Origin: Lampris incognitus | Lineage: Eukaryota > Chordata > Actinopteri > Lampriformes > Lampridae | Length of the DNA stretch: 64,000 nucleotides | NCBI RefSeq assembly: GCF_029633865.1 | Contig: NC_079222.1 | Coordinates: 32,059,813-32,123,812 of the forward strand | Direction: 5' to 3' | Notes under the pieces: model-generated | Databases searched by the model: none | Told to the model about the DNA's origin: nothing | The model's input: the letters and a program-made list of their open reading frames with translations, nothing else | Position numbers and translations under genes: made by a program | In this document: positions 55,149 to 64,000 of the stretch, one piece after another | How positions within the stretch are numbered: the stretch's first letter is position 1 | Layout: every line of letters starts with the position of its first letter

Positions 55149-56445
55149 GTGAGAGGGAAATGTCATGTTGCTGTACTGGTGCGCTGACACGTCTGTCACC
55201 AACCGATCCGTACCACCTGCCGGGTCTGCACCATGCATGCACACCATTGTGTACAAATTATGATAGTTAATGCAGATTACTCCTGTAATGCCCACTCTGT
55301 ACACAACGTGACATTTTACAATGATGCTTGTCACAGCCGACCTGTACCACACATTATTTAAGGGAAATAAGGAATGGGATTTACAGGAAAAACACGTTCA
55401 CCGTCCATTTGCCAAAAGTTAGCAGTTTTACATAAATCAGATAAGTATCAGGTATCTAAAGTTAAAGCTGCATTATTCTTGATAAGCAACAGTTTTGATA
55501 TTAACTGTGAATCAAATGACTCCCTGTAGGGACGGAAGGGGTGGAAAGTTGAGTGTGTGTTTTGAATCTCTGTAGCACTGCCGTTTTCCATCTTGTGGTC
55601 AAATATTGTATAACAGCTTTAATTGTTCTTTTGGGGTATTTAAGAGAGAGTAGTGACTCACAACAGTGTCAGTCTGCCCCTTAGATTAATTTCTAGACTC
55701 CTCACCTTGTGCTTTCTAGTAGTGTGTAATATTTCATGGCACGAGATGATAACAGACCTTGGCCCAGTCTGGCATGCCAACCCAATGGTGCAGTGACAAC
55801 CTTCATGTACCCACCATTTACTGTTCAGTTTAATAGTTAAATTCCTCGTTTTTGTTAATGGTTGAGTCAGATGTTCCTCTTGCAAAACGGGCATGATTAA
55901 AGTTAAAGCTTTACATCTTGCAAGATTATTTTTCCCAATAATATTAGCTGTGTGTCGTGCATAGCACAAAATCTAAATCTAAATGAGGAAGTTTCATTTC
56001 ATCAGGTATTCAGCAGATCAGGAAGTTTAGAAAGCAGTACATTTGCAGAATGGTTTGGGCAGTGAAGTAAAACGTGGTATTCTGTATGCATATGTGGCAC
56101 TGACACGCGTATACGGATTGGCCAGAAGGATCAGGAAGTAACAATACCACCACAAGAGACAGCTGCAATATCATGCCGTTTTAGCCGGCTGCAGGTTCTA
56201 GTCTTTCCCAAAAGATGGAGCTCCTTTGCTAGGTTTTAGAAAGCAACGTGTAGTATGTGTTTCTATGTTTACATGTATTAGACACTTGGCAGTGCATTTT
56301 CATGAATGTCTTGCAGCTGAATTTGTGTTGCTTTAGTTTAGCTGCATTTGTGTTGGTTCAGTTTAGCTGCTGAGATGGCACAGCCATACATTCAGACAGT
56401 AAAACATCAACGTGGTATTTTGTACGCTGTCTCTGTCTCATACAG
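55149..56445. other. Jak intron 6
   Basis: No gene or recognised element. Acceptor tctcatacag at 56445. Confidence 0.45.
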
Positions 56446-56556
56446 ACATACTGTGACTTCCCTGAGGTGATTCACATCACCATCAAACAGGCCAATGAGG
56501 AGAGTTCTTCAGAAAGCCAGATTGTTACCCTCACCAGACAGGACAACCAGATCCTG
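56446..56556 (+). CDS. jak2: Jak coding exon 7 (FERM)
   Basis: Codes for TYCDFPEVIHITIKQANEES and SSESQIVTLTRQDNQIL. JAK2 has [20 protein letters not shown]; the end DNQIL is as in JAK3. Phase 0 both sides. The donor is gtatag, a weak consensus. Confidence 0.83.
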
Positions 56557-56959
56557 GTATAGTATGGTCTCCTCTTTACTCTATAATAATCTACACTAAT
56601 ACACTGTGAAAAAAACCAAATGCTCAGTGTCTGGCTAGTGGCTGCAGTAACAGAGTAATCAGTAATTAATTCTTTAGGTAAGAGCAATTGTATCAAATCT
56701 ATTTTGGACATGACACAGAACAGTGCAAAATTTTCACAATTATAGCAATACACAGGTCCTCTGGTATTTTTTTTCCCTTTTTTGTATTCAAACTGAGTTG
56801 ATCCTATAAAAATATATGTCAGTACAGAATGTGAGAGTAAGACAGGCTCAGCAGTTCAAGGCCGGTAAAACATACACTTAGGCCATTCAAATGGCAAGTC
56901 ATTTGCCCAACTGGGTCAGCTGTTTGAAGAAAGCTTGTGGTCTTACTATTTCTCACCTA

Positions 56960-57190
56960 AGGATAATAATAATGATAAATCAAACTTATATAGCGCATTT
57001 CTAACATTCGAAGTCACTTTACAATAAATGGGTTGAAACAAGACAACAGATAAACATAGCATAAACATACAGAGTGGATGGGAAGGGGGGCTACAAGAGA
57101 AGCAGAAGCGACACACAACATCAGCAGTACTCTCCAACTTAAACAGATACAGAAGGGCAAGAAAAACAAAAAACAACAGCACCGTGGAAT
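56960..57190. repeat. Interspersed repeat C, copy 1
   Basis: Begins aaatcaaacttatatagcgc, with caataaatgggttgaaacaa and gatgggaaggggggctacaa, and ends caacagcaccgtgga. A second copy is at 62454-62682. Probably the 3' UTR of a LINE on the minus strand. Confidence 0.65.
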
Positions 57191-57339
57191 AAGCCTATTG
57201 TCATTACATGTGTGTTCTCTCATTGGTCCAGTTTCTTCTAAAATGTGTGTGGGGAGGACACAGCGATGAGTAAATCAAACTATCAAACAAAGTATAAAAG
57301 AGGCTGTTTAGTTATTCCTCTAAGAAGGTTCCCTTAGGC

Positions 57340-58957
57340 AAGACAAGGCAAATTTATTTATATAGCACCTTTTTTTACACAAATATAACCCAAAGTGTTT
57401 TACAAAAGGCACAAAAAGCCCACAGTAGGCATAAAAAGCATAACTGCAATAAAAGTAAAGAAACTGAAAAAAGAAGGAATATATTTAAGAGGAAACAATT
57501 AAACAAGAAAGTGATAATAACAGTTCCTGGGGCATTACTTATTAAAAATATGAAAAGATTAAACTCCTCCTCTCTGGCCTTGGATTAAAATGGTATCAGA
57601 CAACTGAAGTGCTGTTTTGTGTAATGTAGTGATGGACACAAGTTTTTAACCTGGAGTTAAATGTACTCAAGATTGGTGCAAATCTACTCTCTTAAGGTAG
57701 TTTGTTCTAATTGTGAGTTTTATTATGTGCTGTACCATGTTTGGTTTTAACCCTGGGAACTACTAGTAGAGCAGCCTTAGATGACCTAAGAAGTCTGGAA
57801 GGTTCATATTCTGAAAGCAGGTCCGTGCTGTACTTCGTCTCTGAATCATTAAGAGATTTATGAACAAGTAGCAGTATTTCAAAATTGATTTTGTGGAAGC
57901 CAGTGAATGGATCTGAGAACTGGAGTTATGTGTTCAGTCTTCCTAGTCCTTGACAGAACTCTAGCAGCAGTATGGGCTGTAGCTGTTTGGTTGCTTTTTT
58001 GGGGGGAGACCAGAAAAAAAGACCATTATAATAATCTTATCTACTGGAACTTAAGGAATGAGTTTCTAAAGTCTTCTTTGGACAGGAATCCTCTTATTCT
58101 TGCTATGTTTTTAAGATGGTAATATGCCAACGTTGCTACTGTTTTTAATTTGTGGCTATCAAGATTTATTTGAGTCTGTAATTATGCCCGGATGTTTAGT
58201 TTGGCCTGTAGTCTAGATTGACAGGGATTCAAGGTGAGCAAAAATTTTCAGCCTCTCTTTCCTAGGGCCAAAGACAGTGGTCTCAATTTTATATTTGTTA
58301 AATTGGAGAAAATTCTGGGAGATACAGTCATTAATTTGTTTCAAGTACTGACGTAACAAACTATGGGGCCATAATCACTTAGTGAGGGAGCTATGTATAT
58401 TTGAGTATCATCTGCATAGCTGAGGTAAGTAACTTTGTTGTGTTGCAGAACTTGACCAAATGGACCAAGTCAGTAAAGTTTGGACAATACTGGCTCAAGG
58501 ATTGAGCTATGGGGGACCCTGCAGATCCTTTTCCTGTGATCAGATACATAGCAGCCAATTGAACCAAAGTAGTCACTATGTTGACAATATTATTTGAACC
58601 AATTTAGGACGATTCAGGAAATCCCAACATAGTTCCCCAGAACTTTCTAGAAATAGTGCATGGTCGACAGTGTCAAAAGCGGCACTATGATTAAGTAGCA
58701 TTAAGCCTGAGGTGTTGCTAAAGTAGATGTTTGGATGAATGTCATTTAAAACCTTAATAAGTGCAGTTTCAGTGCGGGCCTGAGATCCTGAAATTATCCA
58801 GCAATCCATTTGATGTTAAGAAGCGACAACTTGTTGAAGAACAACCTTTCAATAATTTACTCCTGAAAGGTAAATTTGAAATAAGCCCGTAGTAGCTAAT
58901 TACAGAGGCATCCAGGTTACACTTTTTTTTAAGGGAGGCTTAATGACAGCAGTTTTT
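57340..58957 (-). pseudogene. L2-clade LINE relic, copy 1
   Basis: The minus strand includes the RT palm start: ALIKVLNDIHPNIYFSNTSG and LNHSAAFDTVDHALFLESSG (about 58760-58620). The 3' UTR end is at about 57345 (ggcaaatttatttatatagc). Stops and frameshifts are many. The part 58515-58957 is nearly identical to 59795-60235. Confidence 0.65.
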
Positions 58958-59619
58958 AAGGAAAAAAAAAGAACCACATCCTGTTTTGTCCAAGATCGTC
59001 ACTCGATGGCCTGCTGGAAGGGACAGCTGCCCTCCCGGATCATTATTATCCTGACCTTAAGCACACTAAGACCATGCCTAAACTCAAGTTGAAGGTTTCT
59101 GCGAGTGTGCCACCAGACTACGTGGTCTGCTGAGAGGTCATGACAGCTAGCTAGGGGAAAGGACCATCCCCTTCACGGACTTAACCAATGAGCATTGCGA
59201 TCCTTTCGTGGTTCCTTGCCTGTACCGTGGGACTGTTTCATGTTTCCGTAATTACTATTAAGTAAATAAGATAGGAAGTCCCACTTGCATTTCCATCTAA
59301 CACCGTGACTTTTCCCTTTGAATGACCTTCAGTGGTCATACCCAGGTCATGGTGTATTAAGAGGGTTGTTACTCAGAAATGGATTAGAATAGACGGTGGA
59401 TTTCTGTTATTGACAGATATGAAATTATGGGTTTCATTCAACTCTGTGACCTTCAATCAAACTCAACATTACAGATTTTCAGAGTAAAGTAAATGTGTAA
59501 ATGATGTTGTCATTATATGACTTTTTACATGCCAGGCTATAGCCAGCCACTCTCAAAATGATGAAGGTTGTGATGGTTATACTGTCAAAAGAGTCAAGAA
59601 AATAGTCTACCAGGTGTAG
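58958..59619. other. Jak intron 7 spacer
   Basis: Starts with an A-rich run at 58961-58970. No gene recognised. Confidence 0.4.
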
Positions 59620-59793
59620 GGGTAGGTAGCGTAGGGGTCTATTCTGTTGCCTACTAACACAGGGATCGCTGATTCGAATCCCCCTGTTACCTCTGGCTTG
59701 GTCGGGCATCCCTATAGACACAAATTGGCCGTGTCTGCGGGTGGGAAGCCAGATGTGGGTTTATGTCCTGGTCGCTGTGCTAGCGCCTCCTAT
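59620..59793 (+). mobile_element. Type A SINE, head fragment
   Basis: Contains ggtaggtagcgtaggggtct, cgaatccccctgttacctct and ctggtcgctgtgctagcgcc, then stops abruptly at the L2 copy. Confidence 0.7.
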
Positions 59794-59794
59794 G

Positions 59795-60790
59795 GAGGAC
59801 CCTGCAAATCCTTTTCCTGTGATCAGATACATAGCAGCCAATTGAACCAAAGTAGTCACCATGTTGAAAATATTATTTGAACCAATTTAGGACGATTCAG
59901 GAAATCCCAACGTAGTTCCCCAGATCTTTCTAGAAATTATAAGTGGTCAACAGTGTCAAAAGCAGCACTATGAGTAAGTAGCATTAAGACTGAGGTACTG
60001 CCAGAGTTGGTGTTTGGATGAATGTCATTTAAAACCTTAATAAGTGCAGTTTCCGTGCTGTGGTGGGCCTGAGATCTTGATTGGAAATTATCCAGCAATC
60101 TATTTGATGTTAAGAAGCTACAAACTTGTTGAAGGACAACCTTTCAACAATTTTACTCATGAAAGGTAAATTTGAAATAAGCCCATAGTAGCTAATTACA
60201 GAGGCATCCAGGTTACACTTTTTTAAGAGAGGCTCAATGACAGCAGTTTTTAAGGCATTTGGAAAATTATCTGTGAGAAGAGAAGCACTAACCATTTGCA
60301 ATAGATCCCTTGGCAAGGCAGCTGAAAATATTTTTTACTCAGGCTTGATGGAATAGGATCAATAGAGTAGGTGGATGGATTAAGAGAAAGCACAATTTCC
60401 TTGAATAATTTGTAGCCAATGGCATCAAATTGTGATATGGATGCCAAGCTTTTATACAAATGTATAGGTGGTCAAAGGTTTTTTCCTGCTGCAGCGTTGC
60501 TGATGACGTATTGTTTTCAATTTTATTGCTAAGAAGGGCAGAAAATTCATTTTATTTGATAGTGGAAAGAAATTCAGGTGGTATAGTTGTTGGGGAATTT
60601 GTCAGCTCATCAACATTAGAAAATAAAATATGTGCATTGTTAATTTTTTTTTTTTTTTGTGTAATGACTGAAGTGAAAAAGCATTGCCTAGCCTTTCTCA
60701 ATTCTAGGCTATAGATGCATGGTATGGTGTATGTGAAGCTTTGTTTTCTGCCATTAATACTCATATTTCTCCAAGGGGCTTTTTGCTTAC
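59795..60790 (-). pseudogene. L2-clade LINE relic, copy 2
   Basis: Overlaps copy 1 over about 440 bp and extends further into the 5' part: minus-strand frames give LNPSTYSIDPIPSSL, ASLLTDNFPNALKTAVIEPL, VISYYGLISNLPFMSKIVER (RT blocks 0-2) and, upstream, NNAHILFSNVDELTNSPTTI. Non-functional. Confidence 0.65.
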
Positions 60791-61616
<826 letters not shown>

Positions 61617-61636
61617 TAAGTCAGAAACCCCAATGA

Positions 61637-61639
<3 letters not shown>

Positions 61640-61680
<41 letters not shown>
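61640..61680. repeat. CA microsatellite
   Basis: About 20 CA units in jak intron 8. Confidence 0.9.
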
Positions 61681-61686
<6 letters not shown>

Positions 61687-61751
61687 TACACAAAATGATG
61701 AGTCCTATTGGAATTATTTCAGGACTACTGCAGTAGGTGCATGTTGTACAT

Positions 61752-61936
61752 CAAGGATGGGCAACATGATCCAGAAAGGGCGGTGTTCCAACCAAGCAGT
61801 TACGCACCTGATTCTATTAGTAAACATGTAGCCTTTGCTAAGGACTTTGATTTATAGACTCAGTCGTGTAACTTCTTGGTTGGAACAAAGACCTCCACCC
61901 ACACCGGCCCTTTCTGGGTCATGTTGCCCATCCCTG
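61752..61936. mobile_element. 185-bp hAT MITE
   Basis: Ends caaggatgggcaac and gttgcccatccctg are inverted. The 8-bp duplication ttgtacat lies at 61744-61751 and 61937-61944. The terminal motif also occurs at 5715. No coding content. Confidence 0.85.
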
Positions 61937-62172
61937 TTGTACATTACCGTGCATTTCAGACACCTGTGGCACAGACATTTCATGAGAACTCGTTCTTATT
62001 CACATACTTTCACACCCAAACAAGCATATACATGCAGTATAATAACTCACTAAGTGATCAGATATGTTCATGCTCACTTACTGATATACTTAGTTACATG
62101 CATACTCGTACTGCTTTGATTATACACACGTTCAACTGACTGAGCTTTACCATTCTGTGTTTTTGCATATAG

Positions 62173-62284
62173 GATGGAATTTGCAACTGCTAAACTACGC
62201 CGCTCTGGCAACCACCAAGGCTTCTATATCCTTCACTGCAGCCCCAGAGACTACAACACATATTTCATGTCTTTCGTTGTTGGG
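62173..62284 (+). CDS. jak2: Jak coding exon 9 (start of SH2-like domain)
   Basis: Codes for MEFATAKLRRSGNHQGFYIL and HCSPRDYNTYFMSFVVG. JAK2 has [20 protein letters not shown] and RCSPKDFNKYF. Donor gtatgt at 62285. The rest of the gene continues past the window. Confidence 0.85.
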
Positions 62285-62453
62285 GTATGTTGTGCCAATG
62301 ATTAGGGAGGAAGAGTAAGGTTGTGACTGAGCCAGTCCTCTGTGGTCAGATAACTAAAATTCATACTAAAACATGGATCTATTCACACATTAGCGTTATA
62401 ATTATAGTATTATCAAGCCATACTTCAGAGCGATTTGACCGACACATTTCTGT

Positions 62454-62682
62454 AATGATAATAATGAATCAAACTTATACGGCGCTTTTCTGGCACTTAA
62501 AGTTGCTTTACAATAAACGGGTGAAACAAGACAACAGGTAAACATAACACAGACATACAGGGGTGGATGGGAAGGGGGGCTACGAGAGGGAGAAGCGGCA
62601 GCCACACACGACGCCAGCAGTACTCTCCGACTCAAACAGATACAGAAGGGCAAGGAAAACACAAAACAACAGCACTGTGGAC
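62454..62682. repeat. Interspersed repeat C, copy 2
   Basis: aatgaatcaaacttatacggc, caataaacgggtgaaacaag, ggtggatgggaaggggggct and acaacagcactgtgg match copy 1 at 56960-57190 in the same orientation. Confidence 0.65.
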
Positions 62683-63647
62683 GTTGATTTTCTGTAGGGG
62701 TTTACTCCCGTAGCCTATTCCTTCCCCGAGGTATCCACCAGGCAGTGGCACTCTTTAACCCATAGCTGGGGGCTGGTTCATGGGCATCAGGGAATATCCA
62801 CACACCGGTGGGCTTGCGTATCGCACAACTAGGGGCCATACCTCCTCCGAGTCCCTTGTACTTCAGCCAGAGTCCAAGGTCTACCCGGTTACCATGAGTC
62901 ACCACGGGGGGGGGGGGGTGCGCTACACAGGGCTTGCTGTTGGAGAAGCTATGTATTGACAGGGAGAGACTTGCATGCTTGGCTCTCCTGTTCGCATTAT
63001 TGCTAGCCAGCGGTGAAGGTTGAGAGTGAGACGTGACAGGCACAGAACACTACACCAACACACTAGACGCTTCACAACAGCCCCACTTCTTACACAAGAA
63101 TATCAGACACAAGTGATACAGAAATGAACTGCATATCTCCATGTCATGAGATGGTGACTAAGAGATGCATTCATTCAGGGAGTGTGCATTCAAGTAAATA
63201 ATTTTTTTCTGACCTTTTAGCAAGAAAATGACATTTTATTACAATTGCAGCTTTATTTTACATTTATGCTTTGCAGTCAATCATGAAGGTTCTAATTATT
63301 TTCATATAACTTTACAAATACACCTTTGATTCAACACAGCCCACCTTCATAGGAAGTTAGTAATTGCTGTTCATTTGACTCAGCTTATGCTTCACCCCGG
63401 CTAACAACTAAATGCCCTTCTACCCACTAGCTCCCAAACTAATTTACATATGAGCTCACACTGTTTATGGCATCATCGCAACATTTCTTAAACATAATGA
63501 AGTGCTTTGGCATAGTAAACACATTTGCGTGACTTCATATTCAGTGATAGCTGCATCATGAGCATGGGCTGATTAGCTGTTTCTGTCAAGTGAGCAAGCT
63601 GTCTGTCGTTTACACTTACTGGCTGTCAAAATCATCCACAGTCTTAT
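62683..63647. other. Jak intron 9 spacer
   Basis: 62690-63060 looks like an unclassified GC-richer repeat with a G run at 62907-62918. The rest is AT-rich without features. Confidence 0.4.
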
Positions 63648-64000
63648 CAACACGGGGTTCGCTGGTTCGAATCCCCGTGTTATCTCCGGCTTGGTCGGGC
63701 GTCCCTACAGACACAATTGGCTGTGTCTAAGGCTGGGAAGCTAGATTTGAGTATGTGTCCTGGTCGCTGCACTAGCGCCTCCTCTGGTCGGTCGGGGTGC
63801 CTGTTCGGGGAGGGGGGGTTGGGGTGGACTGGAGGGAATAGCGTGATCCTCCCACATGCTACATCCCCCTGGCGACACTTCACTGTCAGGTGAAAAGTAG
63901 GGGGTGGCGACTCCACATGTATCAGAGGAGGAATGTGGTAGTGTACAGCCCTCCCCGGCTCGGCAGAGGGGGTGGAGCAAGGATCGGTATAGTTTGGAAA
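63648..64000 (+). mobile_element. tRNA-headed SINE, type A, running off the window
   Basis: Starts within the tRNA-like part (cacggggttcgctggttcga), then ggcttggtcgggcgtcccta and gtgtcctggtcgctgcacta, up to the window end. Confidence 0.75.

Overview
The window looks like a teleost fish nuclear genome. It is intron-rich, AT-leaning DNA packed with fish-type mobile elements: Tc1/mariner, Rex1, L2, RTE, BEL/Pao, Penelope-like elements, tRNA-headed SINEs, a 5S-rRNA-headed SINE and hAT elements. It also has long CA/GT microsatellites and two vertebrate protein genes with ordinary GT-AG introns. The species cannot be named from this sequence alone.

Host genes. (1) A BTB/POZ plus four-C2H2 zinc-finger repressor of the ZBTB26/ZBTB6 pair, best matched to zbtb26, lies on the minus strand in two coding exons (19622-19311 and 19005-17857), 486 residues in all. 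(2) The 5' part of a Janus kinase lies on the plus strand: start codon at 34425 and eight coding exons to 62284. Together they hold exactly 435 in-frame codons covering the FERM domain and the start of the SH2-like domain. The pseudokinase and kinase domains lie beyond the right edge. The protein reads as JAK2-like with a few JAK3-like traits. The two genes are head to head across a CpG-rich block (about 20.5-21.96 kb) that probably holds both promoters and non-coding first exons. They encode a transcription factor and a cytokine-receptor kinase and share no obvious pathway.

Layout. 1-15.4 kb: accessory DNA with CTCAT arrays, an unexplained CpG-rich block, a miniature LTR, an L2 fragment, a hAT transposase relic split by a Penelope-like inverted-repeat element, a BEL/Pao pol relic, and a 650-bp non-autonomous hAT. 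15.4-22 kb: zbtb26 and the promoter block. 22-34.4 kb: jak first intron (SINEs, Penelope-like element, RTE, non-LTR tail). 34.7-50.3 kb: jak second intron, the most crowded part (non-LTR element, Rex1, nested Tc1, miniature LTR tandem, further nested SINEs, an intact-length Tc1). 50.3-62.3 kb: remaining jak exons with a 5S-derived SINE, L2 copies and a small hAT MITE. 62.3-64 kb: repeats, with a SINE running off the end.

The observations most worth a second look are: (a) a roughly 370-bp TRIM-like retroelement with tRNA-Leu primer site, polypurine tract and short LTRs that carry tRNA-type Pol III box motifs; (b) a covarying, hammerhead-like RNA motif repeated in Penelope-like element ends; (c) a Penelope-like inverted-repeat element that sits inside a hAT transposase gene while carrying a 209-bp copy of another part of that gene. 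None of the mobile-element genes looks intact enough to be active.
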